NCBI RefSeq assembly: GCF_036884655.1
Contig: NC_088345.1
Span: 19,799,001-19,863,000 of the forward strand
DNA: 64,000 bases
Direction of reading: 5' to 3'
DNA from: Musa acuminata AAA Group
Lineage: Eukaryota; Streptophyta; Magnoliopsida; Zingiberales; Musaceae
How positions within the stretch are numbered: the first letter of the stretch is position 1; each line of letters opens with the position of its first letter. Below, in pieces: positions 12,801 through 24,486 of the stretch. Position numbers and translations under genes: made by a program. Under the pieces are notes generated by a model. That model saw only the letters and a list, made by a program, of their open reading frames with translations, ran no database searches and was not told where the DNA came from.

Positions 12801-12865
12801 TAAGTGAAGAACTATATGATTTTATTAGAAGAGAATTAGGAATGTTAATTTCTCCGAATGCATGA
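9837..12865 (+). pseudogene. A2 pol: protease, integrase, RT, RNase H
   Basis: Protease motif WYFDSGCSRHM keeps the catalytic Asp (about 9,850-9,890), unlike A1 and D. Integrase: zinc finger WLWHRRLGH with the last Cys-Gln pair mutated to Tyr-stop at 10,349-10,352; core motifs VDDYSRYTW, SDHGNEF, VVERKNR (10,413-11,213). RT: DIKSAFLNG, YVDDIIFGS near 11,930 with stops around it. RNase H: TYADADFAG, STNEAEY (STAEAEY in relatives), DNTCAICL. A 1-bp deletion near 12,690, inside the HSRT..IDIRHHF motif, throws the RNase H end out of frame. Otherwise one frame holds across 3 kb with several stops. Confidence 0.88.
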
Positions 12866-13965
12866 GTTGTTATATTTCTTTGTCGGAATATCTTCTTGAA
12901 TGGAGCTTTCATGAGTTTATGCCATATCAAGTTCACTTCATACCCTTGCTCCATCACTTAATAATTTTTGATACATGGAATTAATTGGCAAATGCATCTC
13001 TCACGGGTTTTTCTCTTATGAATTTTTAATGAGCAATGGATTTAATATGATGCTCCTCTCATTTTGAAGGCTTATTCATGGAATTTATTTTATCCTTCAT
13101 ATAATGATTCTTTCACATGAATTCATTCTTAATGAAGGAAGAATTTTTATGATTTTTTTTATGAGATGAACACTTGCAAGAGTGAGGATTTGATTTTACA
13201 TGAATATCTTGATCCTTGTGAAAATTGAAGCATGATTTAATGAAACTCTTTTATCATTTTTGACTTGATTCAAATCATTTCACAAAGTTGGTTCTCAGTG
13301 GATTTTCTTCCTTACTCTCCTTCTTCATGCAAAGTTTTGATGAAAAATAAAAAGGGAGAAGTTGATGGAAGCTATCTCTTTAAATGTTTATAACTTTTAA
13401 TGTGAGAACTTTTGAATGATACAATTTCATGAATGCTTGAAATATGACTAGTATCGTCAAATACAAATTGAAATGTGGCATGAATTTTTATCACATTTGT
13501 ATTGTTGAATCGTTCTCCTTTTTGTTGATGACAAAGGGGGATAAATAATACTAAAATATGGTAAATTAATGATAAATATATGTAATGTATTTCATCATAT
13601 ATATTTGAAATGTTTGCTTGATAAATTTCTTTCATTATGATAAGATATCTAGAGTTTAACTTGTAATTTTACAATGGCTATCTTGCCATAGAATGATGAA
13701 TTGCTATCTTTGTCATCTTTCATATTTGAAATATCACAACTTGAAAATGGATGTCATGCCCTAGCATTATATTTTGATAATGTTAGATCATAATAGGAAT
13801 CATGATGTCATGTTGATAAGTTTAATGAATTTAACTTATCGGTTTGATTCTTGAATTCAAAAGCCTTGAATTCAAGAATGTCTTTTCTCAAGTATGGCAT
13901 ATAGATAGGGGGAGTTAAGTTTAACTCCGTCATCAATTGATTATCATCATAAAAAAGGGAGAGAT
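12866..13965 (+). other. A2 3' spacer with purine tracts
   Basis: AT-rich and non-coding. It contains a GTTGATGACAAAGGGGGATAAAT tract at about 13,523-13,545 and the LTR-proximal tract AAAAAAGGGAGAGA at 13,951-13,964. It aligns with the spacer of element D (41,207-42,302). No open frame of note. Confidence 0.7.
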
Positions 13966-14885
13966 TATTGAATCTCGGATTTTGATGATGATGTCAATTG
14001 TAATTTGTTTGATCTAATCTATATGTTGAGAAAAGTATGCAGAATTAACGACAATTGTAGTAAGACATAAAGCAGGTGTTGTGCCGGAGTCAAGATCGAG
14101 ATCACGTTGGGAGTTCGAGAGTTCGTCGAAAGTCCGGACGTTCGTCGGAAGTTCTACCGGAGCCAACCAAGAAGTCCAAAAGCTTGCCAAAGAAGCTCAT
14201 CGGAACTTGCCAAGAAGATCAACGTAAAGTCTAGGAGCCTGCCAGGAGTCAGGCGGTGGTACCACCCAGTAATGGCGGTGGTATCACCAGGATCCTGAAA
14301 ATCCAGGATTAGACACTTTTTGGCTCCATTTTTGAAGCCATTGGGGCCTATAAAAATTTCACCCATTTCTACATGAAAGGGCACGAAAGAATTGAGATAA
14401 TCTTGAGTTGTTGGGGTGTATAAGTGTTGTAAACAAGTGTTGGAGTCCTCCTCCTCCCTTTCTAAGTTTTGAGATCATTCAAGAGAGGTGTGAGACTTGT
14501 AAGGGTTCTCTCCTAAACCCGTGAAAAGAAGAAAGCGTTGTAAAAGGTGGTTGGTCTTCACCTATTGAAGGAAGGCCTTTAGTGGATGCCGAAGACCTCG
14601 TCGGAGGAGGAATTCGAAAGTGGATGTAGATCACGTTGACCGAACCACTCTAAATTCTGGTTTACTTTTCATTAGTGCAATTTACTTTAATTACAAATTA
14701 TTTCATAGTAAACTGCTTCTCCTCCTCATCTTGCTTACGCTCTCATACGTTTCAAGTTGCTATCCTTCTGATTTGGTTTTCATCGAACGTACGAAATATT
14801 ATACAAAAATCGAAGAATTTTTCGCTGCACTAATTCACCCCCCCCCCCCCCCCCCCCCCTCTTAGTGTCGCTCTTGGTCCTAACA
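13966..14885 (+). repeat. A2 3' LTR
   Basis: Starts TATTGAATCTCGG (TG changed to TA) directly after a purine tract and ends TCCTAACA. It holds two weak palindrome units (GGCGGTGGTACCACC, about 14,252-14,292), a TATA-like box TATAAAAA at 14,349-14,356 and an uninterrupted run of 22 C at 14,838-14,859. The 63-81-residue frames inside it are not genes. Confidence 0.9.
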
Positions 14886-16448
14886 CATGCATGATCATAA
14901 CTTCTCATTTGTGTGTATCAAAATAATATCATGAGTATTTCATGCATTCATATCATCACATGAAAAATATCAAGAAGAATTAATTGGGTGATGAGATAAA
15001 CACTTCATAAACATAAGAAATTGTATATAAAAATCTTATCATGAAAGATAAAATATCAAAGATCATGAAGGATTAAGTCATGAATACTAAATGACATGAT
15101 TTATCTTGACAACTCTCCCTTTTAGTAAATAACAAAAAGAAACATGGGAGTTCAAAAACAAGATCTTGATTCATAGAAAAAATTCAAGTATCAATATCGA
15201 GAATTCAAGATCATGATTAAGACATTCCTATAGCAAAAGATATTATGAGAGAATACATAAACGATCTCGATTCATGTATAATATCTCTCGATTCATTATG
15301 AATCATACAAATTATAATTTCAAAAAATCATAATTCATTTGGTTAGTAGATAGCAAAAAGAAACATCTAGGATAAAAGATCCCAATATGGTAAATCTCAA
15401 GTTATAAATCTAAAAAAAAATCAAGATAAAGCTCATTCAAATTCAAATCATTAAATCAAAATCATTTTCAAGAGATTCATAAAAGCATAATATATATGGA
15501 TTCATTAATCTTTTATCGAAAAATCAATAAGATAGAGATGGAAAATGTATTCATTTTTTTATATGTTTCATTTTAAGTTGTTTGTTTCATACAAGCATGC
15601 TTTTGTCTTTTTATGCCAAATAAAAACATGCATCAACGTTTATAATCGAAAAGTAAATTTCTTTATAAAAACCATCAAGACCAAAAAGGTATAACACATT
15701 AAACAAGGCTTCTTCAAACAAGATATTTGATTCATCATTTTAATTCTAATAATAATATATTTTTCTTTTTATGTATTTCATTTTAAGTGATTGATTTCAT
15801 ATAAGTATGCTCAAGTTTTTTTTTTTTTTTTTCGTATGAAAACCATACATCATAGTTTAGAACCGAAAGAGCAAATCTCATCATAGAAATCATCAAGATC
15901 AATAAATCATAAATTACCTAAAAATCATCATTACTTCAAATTATCATGCATAATTAAATATAAAATCGTTAGGCATGATACTTACATTATTTCATATAAG
16001 CATACCTTTTTTATTTATACCAAATCAAAACATGCATCATTTTTAAACCGAAAAAGTAACTTTCATTACGGTAAAAACCAATAAGCCATAAATTACAAGA
16101 ATTATCATGCATAATTTCGAAAGATAAACTCATTAAGCATAATCATCAAACATGGTTTCATAAGGCATCTTTTAATCAAAATCGAAAAGCTATATGGAAT
16201 CGTCAAAATACACATTCTTGCTTCTTAAACACATACATAAGATTAATCTTACTAGCTATACAATCATTAGATTTATATCTAACATTTTTTTGCATTATCA
16301 TAAAATATGCAATTGTCATGATCTTTTCCAACATTACTAGAAAGATAAGCATGATCCTTTTAACATTTTCATTCATCTTTAAACATGCAATTCAAAAAAA
16401 AATTTATATAATTTTTTAAACTAAATTAAAAATAACTTATGAAAAATA
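14886..16448 (-). other. B1 non-coding tail
   Basis: About 1.5 kb of AT-rich sequence with no open frame. Short motifs recur (CATGCATCA, TTTATGCCAAAT) that also appear, as reverse complement, in the tails of B2 (19.2 kb, plus strand) and, in the same orientation, B3 (48.4-48.9 kb). This shows they are one family. Confidence 0.65.
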
Positions 16449-17405
16449 TCAAGTAATTTCAAAGTAAACTAAGGGGATTTTGATTACCTCGTCGTTGAAA
16501 GTCGTTAAGGCGTAGTTTGCCACCTCGCCTTTGTTGATTTTCCCCTCATCTTCGGATGAGCTCGATTTATCCCAAAGTGCTTCCTTCTTCTTGCATTCAT
16601 TGCAAGTAGTTACATTCTTTTTAAGTTCATTTTTGTTCTTCAATACTTGTTTCATGAACTTTTTAAATTTCATAGTGAAGAGTTCAAGTTCACCATCACT
16701 TGAGCTTATGCTCGAGTGGTCTACAATTGTTTTAAGTTCGAAATCCTTCCTGTTCTTTGGAAGGTTGTTCTTATATTCGTTTTGTGTCATACAACTCATT
16801 TCATAGGTCATTAAAGACCCGATAAGTTCTTCGAGTGGAAACTTGTTTAAGTCTTTTGCCTCTTGTATGGTAATTACTTTTGAATCCCAATTCTTATTAA
16901 GAGAATGTAAAATTTTGTTTACAAGTTCAAAATCAGAAAAACTTTTACCAAGTGCTTTTAAACCATTGATGACATCCGTAAAACGGGTATATATATCTTC
17001 AATGGTTTCACTTTGTTTCATATGAAACAATTCAAAATCATGCATCAAAAAGTCAATTTTCGAATCTTTAATTTTGCTAGTACCTTTATGTGTGATTTCA
17101 AGAGTATGTCAAATGTCAAAAGTCGTTTCGCAAGTAGAAACTCGATTGAATTCATTTTTATCTAAGGCACAAAATATAGCATTCATAGCTCTAGTATTTA
17201 AAGAAAAAGTCTTCTTCTCCAAATCATTCTAATAGTTTATTGGAAGAGAAAACCTTCGAAAATCGCTTTTGATAATATTCCATAAATTCAAATCCAAATA
17301 AAGCAAGAAAACTCTCATTCGAGTTTTCCAATATTTACAGTCCATCCCATTGAACAAGGGAAGATGAATGAGAGAGTGACCCTCTTGAAAGCAAAAAAGA
17401 GTCAT
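16449..17405 (-). pseudogene. B1 short gag with half a zinc knuckle
   Basis: Start ATG at 17,405, chosen by alignment to A1 gag (LFNGMD..YWKTRMR follows). The capsid-like region is recognisable (RFTDVINGLKALGK, LEELIGSLMTYEM). The CCHC knuckle is cut: it reads CNECKKKEALWDKS, going straight from the first CxxC to the acidic linker that follows the knuckle in relatives, so the His and last Cys are absent. The protein ends soon after FNDEV with a short unrelated tail and lacks the coiled-coil part. Stops interrupt the upstream third (for example where relatives have Trp near 17,231 and near 17,110). About 318 codons against more than 500 in A1 or D. Confidence 0.8.
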
Positions 17406-17440
17406 TTCTCTTGGGTGTTAAACCAAATGAGAAATACGTG

Positions 17441-17452
17441 ACTCTGATACCA
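17441..17452 (-). other. B1 primer binding site
   Basis: Minus strand TGGTATCAGAGT, one mismatch from the initiator Met-tRNA site, two bases from the LTR end. It fixes the orientation. Confidence 0.85.
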
Positions 17453-17454
17453 AC

Positions 17455-18295
17455 TGTTAGGAATAAATCGACACTAAGAGGGGGAGGGTGAATTAGTACA
17501 GTGGATAAAAATGTCGGTTTTGTAAAATCTTCGTTCGTCGAAAATCGATCTCGGAAAGTGTTTAACTTTAAAGCGTTTGCAAGAATGTAATGAGCAAATA
17601 AAGTAAGTAAATCAGTTTACAATTTGAGAATTAAAAGCAAAACAAGAATGCAAACCGATTTATAGTGGTTCGGTCATCGTGACCTACATCCACTCCACCG
17701 ATTCCTCTTCCGTCGAGGCCACCGGCATCCACTATCGATCTTCCTTTAATAGGCGAAGATCAACCTCCTTTTTATACCCTTCTTCTCCTTTTCATAGGTT
17801 TCGGAGATAACCTTTACAAGCACTCACTCCTTTCTCAAACTATTCTAACACTTAGACTAGAAGAGGAGAATTCTCACAAGAGATTACTATAGTGTTTTTC
17901 CCTTTCTGAATTATCTATGCTTGTATATTTTAACCAGGGATGAGAGGGGTATTTATAGGCCTCAAGTTGATTCAAACTTGGAGCCTAAAAAGGTCTCATC
18001 CTGGGTTTCTCGGGTCCTAGAGGTACCATCGCCTGTGTTGGGCGGTATCACTGCCTATAACAATAACACTAGGCCTGATTCCTGAATTCTCGGCCCAAAG
18101 CCTTCTGCCAACACGTCGACTATTCCTTCGGCCCGACATCCAATATTCTGACATGTTCACTTTGGCTCAACATCCGATTCCTCTTACTTTAATCAATTTG
18201 CCTCTCCTAATTGATGTTAGCCCTACATCACTCAAACGCATATCAAATCATAAACACTATCAATTGGTTTCATTATCAAAATCCGAGATTCAACA
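17455..18295 (-). repeat. B1 5' LTR (short form)
   Basis: TG...CA ends, 841 bp. TATA-like box on the minus strand at 17,950-17,957. Only one or two degenerate palindrome units remain near 18,020-18,050. The LTR of B3 is about 800 bp longer in this region, so this copy carries a large internal LTR deletion or represents a shorter subfamily. Confidence 0.85.
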
Positions 18296-19005
18296 AATGT
18301 TCCCAAGTTAAGAAGAAACAATCAAAGAAAAAAAAGACGCTCAAAGCAACATGGGATGACTCGAGCGATTCTGAAGACGAAGAACAAAACAATAAGGAAA
18401 TCACCAACTACACACTAATGGCTATCAGAGATGAGGTAAGTAGTTCATTAAATATAAATTTATCTTTTAAGTGCTTTTCATAATTTGTTCAATGAATGTA
18501 GAATAATAAGCAAAAAGTTTAATTGTTTGAAAAAGGAGCATGCCCTTTTAAATACTGATTTTGAAAAACTTAAGCATGATAGTCCTTCATTGCCTTCATG
18601 CTGTAAGTGTGAACACTTAGAGGCACTTGAGAAGGAAAACTTGCTACTCAAATAAACTTTTAAAAAGTTTAAGGTTGGTAACAAGTCCTTGAATATGATC
18701 CTTGCCAATAAAGATCACGTTCATAAAAGAGGCGGAATCGGATTTATGAGTATCTCTCACCAAAATCCTACCACCTTTGTTAAAGGCCCTACCTTGCATG
18801 TATCACCCCCACCAAATGTAACTTTTGTTGTAAACTCGGACATGTTATTTATAAATGTCTATTTAAGAGATATAGTCCACACAAATTGATTTGGGTTCCT
18901 AAAGGAACCGTAACGAACTCCATGCAAAATGATAAGTTGAGTAAATCAATTTTTTAGGAACTCCAAGTAAAATGGGTATCTAAAAGAAAACCCTCTTTCT
19001 TGTAG
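18296..19005 (+). pseudogene. B2 gag, 3' half
   Basis: Aligns with A2 gag from the end of the CCHC knuckle: Lys-rich run, LKATWDDSS, acidic stretch, ALMAI-like segment (TLMAIRDEVSSS), then a coiled-coil-like part (LEALEKENLLLK, frameshifted), a KSLNMIL block and HQNPTTFVKGPTLHV. It ends near TAG 19,003. Broken by at least one frameshift near 18,470, a stop near 18,653 and further breaks after 18,850. Confidence 0.75.
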
Positions 19006-21869
19006 ATGTGTCTACAATCACAATCTCTCTAGTCAAAACAATAAAAGAAAGATCATTAGAATTAGAACTATCGGTTAAAAAATGATTTTAACTGAAGATG
19101 CTTTATATTCAATGAAGTCATGATTGATAATGATGCAATAATTATTTGAAATCTTATGTTTTGGAATTATGTGTTAAACAATTGATCTTCATGATGGTTA
19201 TAAAATCTTGGTTTTGGTTTTAAACAATGATGCATGTTTTTATTTGGCATAAAAGAAAAAGGCATGTTTGTATAAAATATATCACATAAATCGAAACTCA
19301 TAAATAAGGGAGAATGCATTATTCTTGAAAATGTCTCTATCCCTAAAATCTTATCGATTTTTCAATAAGAAATTGATAAATCTATTTATGTCATTTTGAA
19401 TCTCTTGAAAGTAATTTTGATGATTTGTTGATTTGAATTTGGATGAGTTTCATCTAACCATGATTTTTATCTTGATTTCTCGATATTTATAACTTGAGAT
19501 TTATTTTATATAAATCGAGATCTTTTATCCTCGATGTTTTTTTTTTGCTATCTACTATCCAAATGAATCATAATTGGTATCATTGCTATGTTTCTTCTTG
19601 TTGTTTACTAAAGAGACAAATTTTCTAAATGAATCATGATTTTTAGGAATTATAATTTTTATAATTCATAATGAATTGAGAGATATTATACATGAATTGA
19701 GATCCTTTATGTGTTCTCTCATGACTCCTTTTGCTATAAGAATGTCTTTATTTATATCATAATCTTGAATTCTCCATATTGATACTTAAAATCTTTCTAT
19801 GAATCAAGATCTTGTTTTTGAACTCCCATGGTTCTTTTTTTTTTTTTGCTATTTACTATGATTCTTCTTTTTGCTATTTGAGTCAACCAAAAAGAATCAT
19901 AATTTTTCTCTTGATTTTTTTATATTTGATTACAATTTGAAAGTTTTATTATGAATTAAGATTTTTCACAAGTTATCCTCCTATAATTTTTCTTGGTATT
20001 CTCTAAAAAGGGGGGATGCATTCAAATTAACCATGATACATCACTAGACTTTTGATGTTTATAATTTGAAGTTTATTATGTAAAATTTTCTTGTATTTAT
20101 GATTTGTATATCTCGTGATATGATTGAATCATTGTTGTAAAAAAAGGAAGGAAATTGTTAGCTTGCATATTGCATAAGAGAACAAAAAAAAGTGCTAGCT
20201 TGAATGATAAACTCCTAAATGCATAAACTCTTCTTATACATTTTTTGGATCATGATCTTGATTTCTTGATTTTTGTGAGTTATCGAGATCGTTTCCTATC
20301 ATTCCTTCTATTTACGAAAGAAAAAAATTATCAAAAATGACACATGGTCTTTTGGTATTCATGAATTAATCTTTTATTTTTTATGATTAAAATATTAATG
20401 CAAAGTTATCTTTATTGTTTATCCTTGTCATGATGTGAAAATTGATATAATGAGAAAAGTTTTGCACTATTGTAACCATCCCGTTTTTTTTGACAATGAC
20501 AAAGGGGAGCAAAACTTACTATCATCTGAAAATAGAAGCAAGAAGTGGTATCTTGCTAGATTTTTTTTTCGTAACTCGAGTTTTCTTTTTAAATCGAGAT
20601 TGATTTTTTCCTTCTAGTGATATTTATAAAAGAGAAGATTCAACTCATGGACTCTTGGTATTTTCAACTTGATGTCTTATTTTTTCCATGAGTTCTTCTT
20701 CCTTCTATTTACAAGAAAATGATTTGATTTATGAAGTTTTATTCATGGACTTTTGATCCTTCGTTTGATGCTTCTTTCTTATGAATTCTTCCTTACTCTT
20801 CTCATGAAAGAAGAATTTTTATGGACTTTTAGTATGTGATGATCACTTACAAGAATAAGGATTTGATTTTGTATAGACATCTTGATCCTTTTAATGAATC
20901 CTTTCTCTTTGTTAAAATAGAAGCTTAATTTGATGTAACTCATTTATTATTTTGGATTTGACTTGATTCAAATCCTTTTATGAATTTGGTTCTTAATGAA
21001 TTCCTCCCTTACTCTTCTTCCTCTTCTTCTTATTTTTTATGAAAAATGAAGAAAAAAACTTGCACATCTCAAGAAGAACCAAAAAGCTTTTGCACATCTT
21101 AAGTAAAAATTTTAGCTTATCCATTTTAAAAACCAAAAATAGTTATCGTGCAAAGTTTTTGCTTACCTTCCCTTTTGGCTTGGATAAATTGGTGTGAAAC
21201 TTGCTTTATTTTTTTAACACACTTGCATTATTTAATGGTTCTCCTTTTTGTTGATGACAAAGGGGGAGAAATGTGACAAATTAATGACAAATTGACATTA
21301 TGAATGTATCTTATTGTAAATACTTGAATGTTTTGCTAGTACTTGAAATATGATTGGAATCGTCAAATACATCGCAACACATTGCAAATACTTGAAACAT
21401 ATCAAAATGTATTACATATGCATCATATGTATCATAGATACTTGAAATAATGCTTGATAAATGTCTATCATAGCGTATCATGAGCTTAATTTCCTACTTA
21501 CAATTGATATCATGCCTTGGATTGATGAATTGATATCTTTGAAATTTGAATCTTACTAAATTTTATATTTAAAATTCGTATCATAATGATTGTCTATCAT
21601 CATTCTATATTGGACTTAAAAATGGATATCATGCCTTGACATCATTGGTATTGTGATAAATACGTAGTACCGTATTTTGAGATGGTAAATCATGATTAGT
21701 ATCATGATGTGCATGTCGACAAATTTAAATACATATAACTTATCGGTTTGATGCTAGAATTCCAAGGCCTTGAATTCAAGAGTGTCTTTTCTCAAATATG
21801 GCATATAGATAGGGGAAGTTAAGGTTAACTCCGTCATCAATTGATTGCCATCATAAAAAAGGGGGAGAT
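19006..21869 (+). other. B2 non-coding region where pol would be
   Basis: AT-rich, with no open frame over about 60 codons and no recognisable integrase, RT or RNase H motif on either strand. Repeated short blocks related to 'cttgatttctcgat...aaatcgagatc' recur between 19,440 and 20,650. Purine tracts of the family are present: GACAATGACAAAGGGGAGC at about 20,490, GTTGATGACAAAGGGGGAG at about 21,252, and AAAAAAGGGGGAGA beside the LTR. Confidence 0.65.
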
Positions 21870-23180
21870 TATTGAATCTCGGATTTTGATGATAAAATCA
21901 ATTGGTAAATTATTTGATTAAATCTATATCTTGAGAAAAGTGTACATGATTAACTATGATAGCGATCAAGGCATAAAGCAAAACAAAGTGCCAGAGTCAA
22001 GATCGAGATTTCGTTTGGAGTTTGAGAGTTCATCAGAAGTCCGAAGGTTCATCAGAAATGCTATCGGAATTGACCGAGAAGAAGCTCGTCAAAACTCACT
22101 AAGAAGATCGTCGTGAAGTCCAGGAGCTTACCGGAAGTCCATTGGAAGATTGTCGAGAGATCGTCAGAAGTCTACCGAAAGATCGTCAAAAGCTCGTTGG
22201 AAGAAATCTAGGCCTTAAAAATCATAGTTAACATATAATCAGGGTTAGGTTTGAGAGGTAATCCCATTAACCCTGTTAAAGGCCAATTTAGCCCGTAAGT
22301 GGACTAGTTTGGGCCGAATTCAAGGCCAAACCAGGTTGCTAGATCCTATTTTGTGATGGCACTGGCAAACCAGGGAGCGATCTCCCAAGTAGTTTAGGCG
22401 GTGGTACCGTCGGCAGTTATTATTGTCAGGCGGTGGTATTGCCAGAGCTCAGTATCTAAGACTCTGTCAGGTGGTGGTACCGCCAAACTAGACAATGGTA
22501 CCACCAAGTGTTAGAGTGTCAAATGGTGGTATCGCCCAGTACTGGCGATGGCACCATAGTACCTCGGAAACCCAGGATGAGACACTTTGTAGCTCTAATT
22601 TTGAAGTCAATGGGGCCTATAAATACCCCACTCTTTTCTACATGAAAGGGTAACAAAGTAATATCTAAGTGTGAAAAAAATTTTAAGTGTTAGGGTATAA
22701 AAAATATTGTAAAAGTGTAAGAGTCCTCTTCCTCTTTCTCTTTAGCTTTGTAATTATCCAAGAAGAGGTGTGAGGCTTGTAAGGGTTATCTCCTAAACCC
22801 ATAAAAAGGAGAAAGTGCTGTAAAGAAGTGGTTGGTCTTCGTATATTGAAGGGAGACCATTAGTAGATGTCGGTGATCTCGACGGAGGAGGAATCGGAAG
22901 TGGATGTAGGTCACAACGACTAAACCACTATAAATTCCGGTGTGTTCTTTTCTTACTGCTTAATCTCTTTACTATATTTTACTTTACTTCATTGCAAATT
23001 GTCCAATCCCCTCTTCACTACTCACATGCAAACTTATTCGAGTCTAACTAATGGTTTTCGCCGAACTTAGAACTTCATCGAACGATGTTTTTCGAAATCA
23101 TTTAAATTGATCGTTTTTATCCACTATACTAATTCACTATCCCCCCGCCCCCCCTCTTAGTGTCGTTCTTGATCCTAACA
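21870..23180 (+). repeat. B2 3' LTR
   Basis: Starts TATTGAATCTCGG and ends GATCCTAACA. It contains a cluster of at least six diverged palindrome units (GGCGGTGGTACCGTC and similar, about 22,397-22,555), a TATA-like box TATAAATA at 22,618-22,625 and a C-rich run broken by one G near the 3' end (about 23,142-23,155). Confidence 0.88.
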
Positions 23181-23705
23181 ACACCTAAAGGAATTCACTC
23201 ACAACTGACATCCTCTAGCTCGACCTTTAGTTCCACCCTAGTGTCAATTACATTCTTAGATATCTTATGCATCCACTATTTAAAAGTCTCCTTGCTTTCA
23301 TTATTGAGATAAAAATATTGACATTTTTTCTTTAAAACTAACAAATACAAACTCTACTAAGGTTGAAATATTATCCTCTTCTTATTCCAATCAATGAAAG
23401 CATGATATTTAGACAACCAATCTATATCTAATATAATATCAAAATCTTATATATTCAATATTATCATATCTATAATTAATTATTTGTTAACAATCTAAAT
23501 TAGATAAGATCCCAATCCCTTACTTGAATACATTATATGCATTGGTAGAATAATTATGCAATACATAACATCTAATGTTTTAGATGATTTGCTTAGTTTC
23601 TCCACGTAAGCTATTAATGCAAAAGAATATATAGTGCCAAAATCAATTAATGTATGCAAGAAAAATATCATAAATAAATATCTCACTTGAGATTATTAAT
23701 AAGCT
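23181..23705 (-). pseudogene. Degraded Ty3/gypsy protease region
   Basis: On the minus strand the stretch from about 23,700 to 23,250 reads, in one main frame, LIDFGTIYSFA (a decayed aspartic protease DxGAxxSF motif with Phe at the usual Ser), YVEKLSKS, then FDIILDIDWLSKYHA, which matches the conserved FDVILGMDWL motif just before RT in Ty3/gypsy chromoviruses. Stops are frequent. The element is cut at 23,180 by the B2 LTR. Confidence 0.7.
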
Positions 23706-23724
23706 AGTTTTTGCTTCTATCTTT

Positions 23725-24470
23725 ATCATCATAAAGACTTGCCCGATACTCTTTTATATTCTGAAGAGATTGTTATACAGTTCTCTACTAAATGTCTTGA
23801 CTTTTCACATGAAAACATAACCATTTACCTTTCTTCATTTAGAGCAAATGGGTCTTTGCGTCTAAGCTGGCAGAAAAGATTGGGACATCTAACCCACCAT
23901 TCATTATGTAGGACATTTGGGTTACCCCTATTGCTATCCTTGACTTAGGTGTTTTTTTTTTTTGTTATTCAAAATTTATTGTGAGGCCCTGTTGCTAAAA
24001 TTAACATCCTTTCTTTGTATATCATTGTTGTGGTACATATATTGGGTTTGAAAAAAAAATTTCTCGACCTCCTTTGCTTTCAAGGTCTTTTCCACTACTA
24101 TGAAATAGGGAATACCTAGGGCCTTCATTATCTTTCCTTAGCATATCATGGTTGTAGTGTGTTTGTTGGGCTTGAAAATTTTTTTGCTTAGTCTCCTCTA
24201 CCTTAAGGCCTTTTCCACTACTATAAAATAGAAAATATTTGGGGTATTCATTATCATCTTTATATCCCGATAAATTTATTCTCTAAGTCCGTATAGAAAT
24301 TGATCAACTCTCAAGGCATTTTTAACTCTTGAATATAATAAGCTTACTACATTGACTTGAATATGTATTTTTAAATGTCATTTTAAATTAGGTGAACTTA
24401 GATTGAACTCTATCCAATTGTTATGACCATAGATACAACAAAGAAAACAATTAATAAGAATATTGGAAAG
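23725..24470 (-). pseudogene. Ty3/gypsy gag fragment, copy 1
   Basis: On the minus strand from 24,460 to 23,730 there are gag-like segments, including IPYFIVVEKTLKAKEVEK and a region near 23,770-23,815 corresponding to the zinc knuckle, with frames broken. The same order recurs at 25,240-25,925. The region contains two short sub-copies of the ATTTCTCGACCTCC...KAKEVEK block (24,060 and 24,190), so it has internal duplications. Confidence 0.55.
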
Positions 24471-24486
24471 TTATTTACATAAATCG

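Larger units (their letters stand above)
8705..14885 (+). mobile_element. A2: 5'-truncated Sirevirus-like Ty1/copia element
   Basis: Plus-strand relative of A1. It has lost its 5' LTR, primer site and the first part of gag, then runs gag, protease, integrase, RT, RNase H, a 3' spacer of about 1.1 kb and a complete 3' LTR (13,966-14,885). Gag and pol share one reading frame, as expected of a copia polyprotein. Stops and one frameshift kill it. Its right end abuts the tail of the oppositely oriented element B1, giving a tail-to-tail arrangement. Confidence 0.88.
14886..18295 (-). mobile_element. B1: gag-only Sirevirus relative, 3' LTR missing
   Basis: Minus-strand element with a 5' LTR (17,455-18,295), a near-perfect primer site, a gag gene and a long non-coding tail, but no trace of protease, integrase, RT or RNase H. 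The tail ends directly against the A2 LTR, so the 3' LTR has been lost. Its organisation and sequence match B3 (47,237-61,477). Because both copies lack pol and share the same gag structure, the lack of pol looks ancestral to the family, making it a non-autonomous derivative that would depend on another element's enzymes. Confidence 0.75.
18296..23180 (+). mobile_element. B2: gag-bearing Sirevirus relative without pol
   Basis: Plus-strand element that begins inside gag at the B1 LTR edge (head-to-head with B1), has a gag 3' half, then 2.86 kb without any pol homology, and a complete 1.31-kb 3' LTR. The sequence at the joint reads as the gag zinc-knuckle end (CSQVKKKQSKKKK), which suggests B1 inserted into B2 and the left half was later lost. 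Unlike B1 and B3, its gag keeps the linker and coiled-coil part. Confidence 0.72.
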
